From: Galbula dea
Lineage: Eukaryota; Chordata; Aves; Piciformes; Galbulidae
Direction of reading: 5' to 3'
Assembly: GCA_013399015.1 (NCBI GenBank)
Contig: VWZX01002543.1
Span: 62,001 to 126,000, forward strand
Length of the DNA: 64,000 nucleotides
Position 1 is the first letter of the stretch. Every line of letters starts with the position of its first letter. The position numbers were made by a program, and so were the translations under genes. Positions 49,370 to 61,148 of this stretch are shown one piece after another. The notes below the pieces were generated by a model. That model did not search any database. It was given only the letters and a program-made list of their open reading frames with translations, and had not been told where the DNA came from.

Positions 49370-49442
49370 CTTCTTGCCTGATTACATCAGCGGTGATTTT
49401 GATTCCATTCAGCCTGAAGTCAAGGAGTACTACAAGGTCAAG
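49370..49442 (+). CDS. TPK1: TPK1 internal exon encoding the GDFDS motif
   Basis: This is the next coding exon of thiamine pyrophosphokinase. Its first base completes the serine codon begun at 21494-21495. It then encodes 24 codons, FLPDYISGDFDS followed by IQPEVKEYYKVK, matching human FLPEFINGDFDS and IRPEVREYYATK (about residues 63-86). The two aspartates of GDFDS correspond to human D71 and D73, acidic residues that hold the catalytic metal in this family. The acceptor is a clean pyrimidine tract ending TTTCTTTCCAG and the donor is AAG/GTAAAT, leaving the next intron in phase 0. A second AAG/GT lies six bases inside the exon end (AAG/GTCAAG), but using it would remove two codons that the human protein has. 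The phase match and continuous family similarity across a 27.9 kb intron make the pairing secure. The following exon was not found in the window. Confidence 0.96.
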
Positions 49443-52400
49443 GTAAATTAAATCTCTCTGATGAGTTTTGTGTGTCAGAGCATTGTAGGATCCAACCCAT
49501 TAATGCCCCTGTTGGTCATGAAGTGGCTGTGGCTCCATTGGTTTCTTTGAGGCTTCAGTTGTGAAGCACCTCACAAGCTCAGATGTTGTGCTCTCTCTGG
49601 CACTGTAATCACGCTTAAAGTAGACACGGGAGGTGTGATGCTGCCCCAGTCCTGCCCAGGGTGCAGTTCCATAGTACCAGCCTAAGAAGTAGATCATACA
49701 TTACTGGAGATCATAGAAACTAGGACAAAGCTCCCTGAAAAAAACCCAAACCTGTGACCTCCTTTGTTCAGCAAGATGCAGAGCAATAAAGGTTAACCTG
49801 CCATGACTCCCAGAGGGCTGGCAGCTGCACGCTTTGGAGAGAGAGGCTGTCTGTGATTTGTGCACGATACCACTTTTGTGTCTCTGCTCCTATCTGGTGC
49901 CAAGCCACCTTTCCTGTCCCACCAGGCAGAGGACTGTCCTGAGCTGTTGCTAGGCAATGGTTATTAATGGCTTATGCTGTAGCTAGAGCCTTAGCTTCTT
50001 CCAAATTCACACTTTGTGTAGGGCATTCTGTACTGTAATGCAGGTTTTCATCCCGTGGTGCCCCTTGCTTTTTTCCATATATACTTAAGGTAACTTATTC
50101 CCAAGTGTCACACAAAGGAAAGGTGACACTTTTAGGGTGCATCTGGAGCTCTGCTGTCTGTCTGCAACATTACTGTGATCTGTGAGGAACTGAGGCTGTG
50201 TGGGGAGGTGTATTCCTTTGTACGTGTATAACCAAGTAATGGATTATGGCCAGCAGAAAGGAGGAGCTAGTGCATGCTTGGAGTGGATATGGGGAAAGGG
50301 AAGTGCTGAGGGAGATTCACCCTCTGCACTCCCATCTGCCTTTAGGTATGATGTACAGGGAAATGTCATGATAACTTCTCTGGCACTTGAGTTTGACTCA
50401 GATGCTGTAGGTTTGTCTGCCAGGTGAAAGGCAAGCAGTGCTGAAGGAGCTATAGGTTCCTTAGGTATTTCAGTTGCAGGGTGCTAGGAATTAGAGTGAT
50501 TTTTTCTTTTCTTCATACTTGTGAAGCCAAAGGTAAATTTCTCTGTGCTTTTAATCAACATGCTTTAGAGTTCTGTTAAATATTGTGTTTATAATGGAGT
50601 TCCAGTGACTTTTTTTTTTAATAAGAGCTACCCATATTGACAGAAATTAAAGCAACCTGACTTATTTATCTGAAGATAGAACTCCATTGGTTAAGAGGGG
50701 TCACTTTTTCCTACTCAAGGTTATAGATGTTAAGTATCGAGATAGCAAATGTACTCATTTACAAGTGTTTGTGTTACTGGTGGCCCTAGTGTAGTGCTGA
50801 GGAAGAAGGGGTATTAAACTCTGTGTGAAGGTAGTTGTGGTTCTGTAAAGCATTGTCTACAAGCAGTTGTATCATCATCATGAAGCAATGACAGACCTGG
50901 CTCCTCTGTCATGCCAGCTTCATGCCAGGATGTAGTTGCCACGCTCAGAAGGTTTTCTACCTCACTTAAGTGTTGGAAGCCAGAGCAGATAAATGTCATT
51001 ACAGGAAACATGGCATACAGATTCCTGAAGCTGAAGGGTTTTACTGGAAGGGTTATCCTTAAGCCAGTTCCTCTGATGTTTTTCTGTTGAACAAGGATTT
51101 CCATTTTCCTTTGAGGAGGATTAAAGCCATTGTGTTGAGGAGCCTTATTCAAATACACTTCATAAATGTGAAGCATAAAGCCATTTTGTCTCTGCTAGGT
51201 GTGGCATGCCATAATTAGTGAAGAGACCTTCAGTGTTGTTTTGTCAGTCCTCTTGGAATTTAATCATGTCACAGACTTTGAGTGGGATGAGTTAGGCATG
51301 CTGTGCTTTTGGGAGAGAATAAGTAACCATGTGTCATGGGTTATTCAGCTTTGCTTATTATTTTCTGTGGTCTTGGTTTTGCTTCATTGGTTTGTCAAGC
51401 AGATACTTGCAGTCTTTTATTCTTTATATTTGAAAAATCCTGATGATTTCCCCCATTTCTTAGAGTTAGATAACATAATCAGCTAAAACTGCACCACATT
51501 GGGAGTATCATGCTTAAATTTAACTTTCATCACATTCCACTGTAAATGAAAGGTAAAGAATAACAATTTAATATTCTTTATTCTGTATATCTTCTGTTGT
51601 TGTTAAAACAGATATGGAGAAGAGCTTTTGTACTCCCCCAGTAAATATGGGTGTTCATATGGTCCCCTAAGAGCTGCAGGGGCAACCTTTGTGTAGTCTG
51701 AAGTGCCCTGGCAATGGCACTGCATAAAGCAGAGAGGACTTGTGCTGCTCTGTCTGACATTGCAGTCTCCCCTGTTTCTGGCCTTAGATGAATATTTCTA
51801 TTCTCAAAACCTTTTAAACATTACTTTGAAGTTGAAACATCCATTTCCATTGTTATGCCTCAAACAAGGGTCAGTTTCTGACGTTTTGAAGCCAATGACA
51901 TGATCTAAAATGATACTAAATCTGTACTGATGCCTAGAGGCAGAAGGTTCAGTCCAGTGCCCTTTGAAACCCAGATTATGCTAGTTATTAACAAACTAGT
52001 TTGGCTTTTCTGCTAAGCAGCCTTCACGTGCTTTAAAAGGCTTCTCTAGACTTGGTTGGCTCTGCTTCAGGTCTGAAATGAAATGCTGTAAACTTACTTA
52101 CAAGTCCACTGTTTTTTCTCTTTTCTTTTTGGAGCCAATAGAGCTGCTTATTTTTGCAGGCAGTTCTGAAGCTGTAGTACTTTCCTTTTCCTTTTTCTAT
52201 TACATTTCCAGGGTTTAGTGATTATCAGGGCTGTAGAAATATTTAGTACACATGGTGTGGGGATTGTCTTTTTGTTCTGTGATGAGGTAGCTATAATTAG
52301 ATTTAGAAAATGTATTTGCAGCAGTGAAGTAGTGCTTGTACAGCTCTCTATAACTTCTATACTTCCTTGCTAAACAGCATGTTTTACTGTCATATTCCCT

Positions 52401-53401
52401 GCTTGCTTTCTGAGGACAAAAGTGACTTTTTCAGGCAATGACAATGTTAATTGATTTCCCTCTGTTATATTGTTATAACTTAAATACATCTAAAACCATT
52501 GAGTTTTTCTGTGACTATTTTGATTTACCTTTGATCCCTAAATATTAATATTTTTTCTAGATATAATTTTTAATACAGGAGGGAACTTAATAATTTGTTT
52601 GGCTCATTCAAAGCATTCTTGTTAGACTAAATAGTCTTCTAAGAAAACAGAATTCATTTTAGGTCCTGATTCCTTTTTGAGAGCCTGAGAGGTTTCAGAA
52701 GGAGCTGTAAATGTTGTGTTTGGCTGTATATGCAGTTTAGGATTTTGAACTGGAAGCTGTCTATATGTCTCAGTTGTCATTTTTCAATAAGAGCTTTCAT
52801 AAAATGATCCTGTTCTTGCCTAGTATGTCAGAGGTTTCTGTGTGAGTTGTGTGGGTGATTTGGGTGATGTGAATTTCTTATTCATGCTAAACAAACAAAA
52901 AGAAATCATAATGTTTGAGAAATGTCACAGATTTGTAAGAGATCCTGTGCTCAGTGGTGCTTTGTGAAGGGGAGCCTGACAGACAGTAACACTAGATTGC
53001 AGGAGAGGTTCGTCCCTCTACAGCTGGGCCAGGATAAAGTACCTTGGAAAGCACATGCATGCACAGTAATGTTTTGTTGATACTTTGCCATCTTCCAGTA
53101 ACATATAGCTGAAAGATTTCCTAATCCAGAGGTGGTATGTTTTGTGTTTGCTTGCTTTCTAGATTGACATTTTTCCCTGAAATTAGTCTATGCACTTTTC
53201 TTCAAACTATGTAGCTGTTGTTCTTCAGTGTAAGTGTCTGTGTAGAAAATCAGTCTTTTGGATTTTACTTTGGTTTAAGCTTGACTTTCAGTAGTCACAT
53301 ATGATTCTGTGTAATATTATGTTGTGATAAAGAGTGGATGAACATACTTGAACCATCTTCTCACTGCCATGCTCATGGCTTCACCGTGACTTTTTTGGTC
53401 A

Positions 53402-54137
53402 TAACAACCCCCAGCAGCGCTACAGGCTCGGGGAGGTGTGGCTGGAGAGCTGCCCAGCAGAGAAGGACCTGGGGGTGCTGATTGACAGCCGGCTGAACAT
53501 GAGCCACCAGTGTGCCCAGGTGGCTAAGAAGGCCAGTGGCATCCTGGCTTGCATCAGGAATAGTGTGAGCAGCAGGAGCAGGGAGGTGATCTTGCCACTG
53601 TACTGGGCACTGGTGTGGCCACACCTCGAGTCCTGTGTGCAGTTTTGGGCACCACAGTATAGGAAGGACATTGAGGTACTAGAGAGGGTGCAGAGGAGGG
53701 CAACTAAGCTAATCAGGAGTCTGGAGAACAGGCCTTATGAGAGACAGGCTTAGGGAGCTGGGGTTGTTTAGCCTGGAGAAGAGGAGGCTGAGGGGAGACC
53801 TTATCGATCTCTTCAGCTACTTGAAAGGCCATTCTAGGGAGGCAGGTGTTGGCCTCTTCTCCCCTGTGACTAGTGACAGGACTAGAGGGAATGGGCTTAA
53901 GCTGAGCCAGGGCAGGTTTAGATTAGATATTAGGAAGAATTTCTTTACTGAAAGTGGTTAGATATTGGAATAGGCTGCCCAGGGAGGTGGTGGAGTCCCC
54001 ATCCCTGGAGGTTTTTAAGAAGAGGATAGATGTGTTTCTTCAGGGGATGATTTAGGGATAAGAGTAGTGTAGGGCTATCAGCTGGACTAGATGATCTTGA
54101 GGGTCCTTTCCAACCGTAATGATTCTGTGATTCTGTA
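53402..54137 (+). mobile_element. CR1 LINE, longest 3' portion (about 736 bases)
   Basis: This is the longest CR1 piece in the window, on the plus strand. It encodes the ORF2 C-terminus in two frames: 53436-53753 (CPAEKDLGVLIDSRLNMSHQ, then SRSREVILPLYWALVWPHLE, then YRKDIEVLERVQRRATKLIR) and 53737-53961 (RLRELGLFSLEKRRLRGDLI, then SDRTRGNGLKLSQGRF). The change of frame near 53740-53750 is a one-base length difference. The tail is CCAACCGTAATGATTCTGTG ATTCTGTAA. It is 5'-truncated and inactive. Confidence 0.96.
53436..53961 (+). pseudogene. CR1 ORF2 C-terminal remnant with one frameshift
   Basis: Two overlapping open stretches together cover roughly the last 175 codons of CR1 ORF2. The first ends in a stop just after ENRPYERQA, and the second starts one frame over at RLRELGLFSLEKRR. 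The catalytic core is absent. It is a transposon relic and not a host gene. Confidence 0.85.
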
Positions 54138-54452
54138 ACTGTGCCTAGCATTCCTGTAGCTACACAGGGCTCTGTGTGTGCACAGCTAAACCAGTGGAAT
54201 ATTGCTTATGCTGTCAAACTTCTGCCCTAAAATTACATTCAGCCTGTACAGAACTTCTGTGTCTGCTGAGCTTGGAAGTAATGTTCATAGGTCTGCCGTG
54301 AAGCGAAGGGTTTCAGAACCCTGGGCTTGCATAGTGCTGTTCTGATGGAAAACAGAACCCAGAAAAATCTGTGTCCAGTTCTTAGTACCACTCCTCACAC
54401 CTTCACTAGAGCAGCACTTTCCAGATCAGTTTAAATATAGATGAGATAGGAT

Positions 54453-54530
54453 GCACACAAACCCACCAAACAAGAAAACCACAACACCAAAACAAAGGAA
54501 AAAACCAAACGAAATCAAACTCAACCCAAA
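54453..54530 (-). repeat. A/C-rich (G/T-rich on minus) low-complexity tract
   Basis: The plus strand is almost wholly A and C (AACCCACCAAACAAGAAAAC and onward), the complement of the G/T-rich tracts elsewhere. A short open frame starting at 54451 is produced by composition alone. A smaller tract of the same kind lies at about 45703-45745. Confidence 0.75.
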
Positions 54531-57500
54531 TTCAGTGATACAGCCCTACATATTTTTAAGCAACATGTGTTCTGTGTGCTATCTGGAGTTGCACACCACT
54601 CCTTTCAAACCTGGAGAGGCAACCAAGTCCTCCTTTTGCTGTAAGAGCAGTATAATATCAGTGGGATTCAGGGAGTTTTGAGGTCATTGAGAGTCACTGT
54701 GTACACTTACTCAGACATGAGTCAAGCTGTAATTTATCTAGACAGAGGATGCAATTTGACCAAGTTTTCACTCCTTCAAAAAAAGTGCTACTTTATTTTC
54801 CTTTGCAGTATTTTGCTGCTTATATAGCTTTGGGAGACAGTATATAGAAATTAAGAGATGAAACTTTTATTAGAGGTGATTTGTCTTTCTTTTGCTAGGG
54901 TTCTGAATGAGACTTTGCAGGTTATGAGTTGTTTTCTCTCTTCTCAAAAGTGCCTTAGATGAAGCTCAACTGCCTGACAGTAGAATATGCAAGAAAACAG
55001 GGTACCATATAAGAAAAATAATGCTGGTGCTACTGTAGTCTTGCATCCAATTTCAGTTTAATATTATGTTGCAGTATGAAATTTATTTCTCCCTTTCTTT
55101 GGTTATGGCCTGAGGAGGAGAAAGGGTAGAATCTATATTGCAGTAGATGTTTGAGTTACTTCCGAGTGTTTTAAAACATTTAATCTGGTGTTAATCTCTG
55201 AAAGAAGTCATTACTCTGCTCTGTCAGCCTGTGATGGAGAAAATAACAGGAAAGGTTAAAAACTAGAAATGTATTGAATGAACTTCATTTCCAGTGCAAG
55301 GAACAAAAAAGGTGTTTTAAACAATGACAGCTTAATCTGGAGAAGGAAATTGAAGGGAGTTATTTTGTGATTAACCCTGTTCACACACAAGAGACAGCTT
55401 TAATGTGGTGCTAGTGGTTGAAGAGTTGGTGGCTAGGTCCTTTTAGATGGAACAGGGATTTATGCATCCATCTTTTCTTTTAAGAGGGTTGAAGAAAAAA
55501 TTGTTCCAGGAGCAGAAGGATCAGTGCCCATGTTTCTGGGCTGCTGATTATAACTGTTTCCACTGAAGCTACAGACCCATGACTTCATGGCTCATCAGAT
55601 GCTGCTGCAAAGTGAAGTTCAGCCCAAATGCTCTGTGGGATCTGTAAGCTTGATTCTGTTGTGGGGGAGCCCATTAGTGAGCCAAAGCACAACTCTGGCC
55701 AACAAGAGGAACACAAACCTGTTCATTATCTAAGAAGAAGGTCCCCAAAATCCTGATGCTGCGGTTTGTACGTATTGTGAGAAGAAGCTTGTCAGCTTCT
55801 GCCAATGATTGTGTTGTCTCTCTGCTCAAAGAGCAGGCAGCTCTAGTTTCAGAAGTGGAGTGAAAAGAGGTAAGTCTGCTCATTTCAAAGAAGAAAGGTT
55901 TGCCTGTGGGCTGGAGATGAGGAGGAGAAATGCTTCTGACATCCTTTCAGGGATCTGTAGCAAGCATTTTAGTGCATGTGTTCCCTTGCTTTAAAAGGAG
56001 CATGTGTACTACCCAGGGTCATTCTCCCTGACCTCCAAATGCCAGAGGCAGATTCACTAAGGCCACTGCAGACTTTGCTGCTTCATCTTTGACACAACTG
56101 TGAACTTCAAAAGGCACAAGAAATTGGGATATGTGAGCTGCACTACCATGATGCTTACGCCTCTTGCATTACAGTTACAAAACCCTAAGGATGCCAAAGC
56201 AGATGCAAGAAGATTAGGGTTCTGTTGGTCTCCATGCAGGTAGATGAGCACTCTTCAAGCCTCCAGATGGACAAGGAAGATAAAATTGTGTGTTCTGTTT
56301 AGGTAGAAAAGTTAATACATTTGTAGCTTTTCAGGAAACAAAGGATGAGCTAAAACTGCCATATTTGAACTTGCCTGTTCTCATTAAGCTGACTGTGGAA
56401 GTCTAAGGTTATTTGTGTTGTGATATGAACCCAGACAGAGTTGGAGTCCCAACATGAAAACTTAAGTGCAGCTTCTGGAGCAGGTGGTTTGTTCTCCTTA
56501 CGGACTCTTGATTTGGTTAAAACCATGCAAAATACAGGGTTTGTTCTTAGAGCTGCACTTGGAAGTAGTGCAAGGTGATAAAGGTTGCATTCACATAAAT
56601 CAGGAAGAAATTTAACTTAAGATGTTATTTTTGCAATGCAACCATTAGTGGCAGAGAAATGCCGTTACTAGGGGGGTGGAGGGAAATAAAGAACTCAGCT
56701 CCTGGCAGCGTTAACTACAGCTGGGTGAGGAAAGCTCTGCAAACTGCAGTATTTCTCATACTTACCTTTCTTGGTACCCTCTCCTTTTGTGTCCTGACTG
56801 TAATATTCTTTTGGGCTGCTACTGTTTTCAGTCAGCAGTAAGCATTTGAAGCTCTGTTTTTCTCTCTCAATTCTGCTGTTTCCCTTCAGTTCTCAGCTGA
56901 GCCCAGCAAAGAGGTGTTGGATGAAGGTTTGATAAACTGACTCTGCAGGAAGCTTGGCTGGAATCTAGTGAGTCTCAGGACCAGTGTGAGTTAGTGTTCT
57001 GGTGTGCTGTTAGATTCCTTCATTTGAAGAAGCTGTGATGGTCTTTGACTAGAAATTAATAGAAGTTCCTGAAGTCAAAAAGATTTGGAGATATAATTGG
57101 AAGTGGAAGTAGCCCCCTATGTGATGAAATGAGTTAAGAGAGAAAAGTGAGATGCTGAGGAGAGGAAAAATAAGGAGTGGAAATGGAGGAAAAGGCAGAG
57201 AGTTTTTGAAAAGTTAGACAAAGGTAAGCACTTCAAGAGAGAAAAATAAAGGTAACATCAGCAGAGGGCAGGAAAGAGAACTGGATAGAAATAGAAACAT
57301 TTCCCTGACACATTAGCAAATGATTGTAGTATCACTTTTGCAGCCAGGAAGAAGTGGGTGTGATAAGATGAGCACACATGCAGGGAAACCATCATTTTCT
57401 AATGGGGAAGTAAGATTTTCAGTTTATGAGGAATGAGTGCAGGATTGTTCTTTTGGGGTTGCTTTTTTTTTTAGTGTTCTCAGATGTTTTTGTTTGAAGT

Positions 57501-60293
57501 TAAAATAGGAGCACCTATGTGTATTCCTTCCTTGACCAAGTTTTGATGGAAGTTTCCATCAGGTGGAAATAGAAAATCTTAAAATTTAGAGCTTAAAACA
57601 TAACTGCAGTGGAAATTGGAATGTATTTAGAGCAAACTTACAGGTCTTAAGACTATTTTGTCCAAATTCTGCAGCAGCTGCTTCTGTAATATATATGTGT
57701 CTAAGCAACTATTAATCCATTTGAAACAACTAATTTCAGTGTTTACTTTGCACTTAATTGATAATAACCCTTCAGGTAAGGAACTGGCAATTTACCATCA
57801 ATTGCTAGTTAGCATTACCAGGTTTTCATTTAGTTGATAAAAATGTAGCCTTCAAGAGGAGCCTTCTTCAGAGCACTGAAAAGACTTTCCTCCTTTTAAG
57901 TTCAGCAGCAGGAGAGCACCTGCAGAGAACAAAGTAGGGGTTAAACATAGGATCTAATTACTTACTGTTAGCCAGCTCCATTTTTCTTCCTTGATGTTTA
58001 AAAGCCAGAGTCTTTTGACATATGAGGTGAAGTATTCCATTTTTGTTCACTATTGTTGAAACATCTAGGGAAATAGAGCTGCTATACTTTAGTGGTTTAC
58101 ATCCTTAATATTTTAATCACTAGTGCAGTGGCATTTGTAGGAAGAAGTAACAACTGGAGACCTGCCTATGGAGGCATCTCAGGGTTTATTACAGACCAGT
58201 AACTGTGATGGGTATTGGTGTCCTGGCCAGGGCACCTCTTCCTCCAGCACTGGGTTTGCACCAAGCAATTTGCAGTGGACAGAGGGAAGAAATAATGCCT
58301 CATCACAGTCTGTCCCCTTTCCCTACATCTGCTGGTGGTGTACTTGGATCCTTCCTTGAAAATGCAAAGAGAGAAAATGTCAGTCTTTGCCTACACAATT
58401 CAATGAGATAAGAGTGCTCACAGGGGAGGACTGTGTCCATTCTGTCTTCAAACCAAACATGGCTGTATTCCTTGGAGCTTTAAGATACATTTCCTAGTGG
58501 AAATTTTAACAGGGACAGTAGTGGAGCACGTTCAGGCCTCAGAGCATGCACTGTATTCTGTATTTATCACAGGACTTTGGAGTAAATCAGTGTAGTCATC
58601 AGTACCTAGTGTACTTGCTGAGGTGTATTTCTGATCTGGCATTGACAGCTGCATGGGGGGGAAGGTCTCTAGAGTGATTCAACACAGTCTTTTCTTTGAT
58701 ATGGTCATGTTCTCAATATCTTGAGCTCACAGTTCAGTTCCCAGTTTATTCTCCTACTGATGGGATAAACAGGAGGAAGGATGGAGTGGGTCTGAAACTC
58801 CTGGAAGTGTTTTTTCTGTGTAGGAAGCTCCAAAAGAGCTCTGCAGTCTCCAGACCTTGAGCAAGTGTAGTTAGGTCTGAGGGATGGGGCATAGCAAGGG
58901 ACTTTTTTTTGTCATTAGCAACAGAATCAGTTCACAAATCCTCCAGTAGTTGCAGTTAAGATAAGTTTGCCTTGAACTTGGAGAGCAGAATGGAGAAGTT
59001 TTCAAACATTGTTTGTGATTTGCTGAGTGTTTGGACAAGCCAACACCTCCTTACCCCAGGCACTTACGGATTCAAGCATGCATCCAGCCTTTAATTACTG
59101 AATTTAAACTGCTCTACATACTCCAGTCCTTGTGCCACCCTCAGTGTACTACACTGCTTGTGGTTTGCAGCCTCAGGCTCATGGGTTGCAAGCAGATGCC
59201 ACACAGCCATTCCCAGTCTGGGAAGAGTTAGAAACAGTCCAGCCAAGGGAGACAGTCCTCTCTTCCAGTTTTACCATTTCTATGGATTTTCATGTGGTCT
59301 GGAGGAGTGTACCCTCAGCAGTGCAAATAGGTGGCTGTGGTCACCTTTTGTAGAAGAGCACCCTACTGTCAGTGAACCTGCACAGGTTTAGTGCCTTAAA
59401 TTAAGTGCAAGTCAAATCTGTCCCTGAAATGTAAAAGAAGCTTCACTGGAAAGTCTTTTTGAACACTTTTTCATCACAAGTAACTGGTTTGTTCCAGTTG
59501 ATTGGGATCTGTGAATGAAGTTTTGATGGTAGACCTTGGCACCAGACTTCCAAAGCAAGCATTGTGCCATGGAGCAGGTCTGCAGGAGGCACAGGCAGCT
59601 GGTGGGTCCTGCTGGGATGTGCTGTTCCCACCTAAGTCAAGGGCAGTTCTGCTGGTTGCAGCAGTGTGTTCAGGATGGGTCCTCCCTGAGGCAGCCGTCT
59701 ACAGAGAGGAGCCCAGAAGCCGTGATAATAGCTCAGTTAGTCTCTTAGAGTTAATAAAGGAAAGTATGGAATGATTTTGCTAACTCCTCAAATATTTAAG
59801 ACTGTAAGAAGTGGTGAGGCTTTCAGGATTTTGAAGAGGGAAATCTTAGTAGAGGAAACAGAGGTTACACAGCATATAGAGTGCAGGTCAGTGATTCTGC
59901 TGTGATTGTGCCTTCCAGTACAGAATAGAGGACAGCCCCACGTGATGTTTGTTGTGTCAGGGCCATGCCTGAGTGCCTCACAGACCTGCAGTGCAAGTAG
60001 ATGCATAGGTAGAGAAATAAAGTGATCTGGGAGAGTAATTGCATTTGACATTCTTTTGGCAAGTTCTTCTTGAACTTCGTTCTGCATAGAGTGAAAAATG
60101 CAGGTATGGGTTGACAGCTTATAGATGCTGTGGAATAGCTCAGAATTCCCTGTGGTGGAGCAGGAGAGAGGCACCAATGTACAATGAGTGGTTAGATTTG
60201 GGAAAGAAATAGTGTGAAAAGTTTAAGGTTCCTTGGAGAGTGCTATTTATCACTTAGGTAATGTACTTTTTGTGGCAAGCTCAAGATGCTTTG

Positions 60294-60319
60294 AAACCAT
60301 ATCATATCTGATATGGTTT
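60294..60319. repeat. Perfect 11-bp hairpin
   Basis: AAACCATATCA (60294-60304) and TGATATGGTTT (60309-60319) are exact reverse complements around a four-base TATC loop. No transcript is known to me. Confidence 0.75.
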
Positions 60320-60718
60320 GATAAATACTAGAAAATATTGCAAAGATGAACTGTCCCTAAATCATCTTACTGCTGTTTACCCTGTCTCTTCTTCAGTTAA
60401 ATTCACTTTCAAAGAAGTTGCAGAGAAGGTAATAGAAGGGACAATGCCCTTCTGTCCTGTTAGCTGTCAGTAGATGATTTGTCTCTTCCCACCACTAAAG
60501 GGTCCCACACTGGGTTTTTTCCTCTCTACTTCCAATGATTCACTCTTACAATGACTGTGCCTAAGCCATTTTTGCTGGGAGTTTGGGGCTGTGAAGGAAG
60601 TAGAAGCATGTCCTTCTCTGATAGCAGACTCAGGGGAGATTTGAGGGAAATCTCAGGAGCAAAAATGAAGACACAAACAAGGTCAGATGCTGCTTAACCA
60701 GTCAAACTTTCTTGACAC

Positions 60719-61148
60719 TGTAGAGGGAGAGGAACTTGAAGTGGTAGGAAAGGAGGATGGAGAAGAGGAGATAAAAAGTTAAGCAGACAAGAGCAGCAAG
60801 GCATCCAGTTGTCCCATAGCTTTGTTCCTTCGGCGGTGGATGCGTACAAAGGAGTTGGCCCTGGGTTGGTGGGTGCACACGTAGGTTTTTCCACACCCCT
60901 TTTATAGAGTAGATATCCCATAATATTCTGAGCATCTCCAAAGTAACAGCACGTAGGACACATCTACTTCCACCCAGTGCGTGGGCGCTTCATCCTCGCG
61001 CTGTCTGCTCGCCCGCCCCTTTTCACCTTCCCATTGGCTGTTGCTGGGGTGGCTGGGCCCAACCATCGTGCACTGTGCAGACAGCCTGAGCTTTGGTTCA
61101 GTGTCTTCAGAACCTTGAAGCATCCTTGGTACTTTTGGGGTTCCTACA
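60719..61148 (-). promoter_or_regulatory. CpG-rich promoter-like islet, possible solo LTR
   Basis: Read on the minus strand, a CCAAT box (61033-61037), a GGGGCGGG GC box (61012-61019) and a TATA box CTATAAAAGG (60898-60907) occur in that order. About a dozen CpGs fall between 60830 and 61070, in a CpG-poor neighbourhood. The 430-base interval chosen starts TGTAGG and ends CTCTACA on that strand, which would suit a solo LTR with TG...CA ends. However, the flanking five bases (GACAC and GGAAT) are not a target duplication, and I see no clear polyadenylation signal. It could instead be a real intronic antisense promoter. The boundaries are inferred. Confidence 0.35.

Noticed and set aside
50814..51176. 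120-codon minus-strand open frame after the second TPK1 exon
   Set aside because: Not similar to TPK1 or any family I know, and on the opposite strand to the gene.
59788..60177. 129-codon minus-strand open frame
   Set aside because: No similarity recognised and another frame overlaps it on the same strand; treated as chance.
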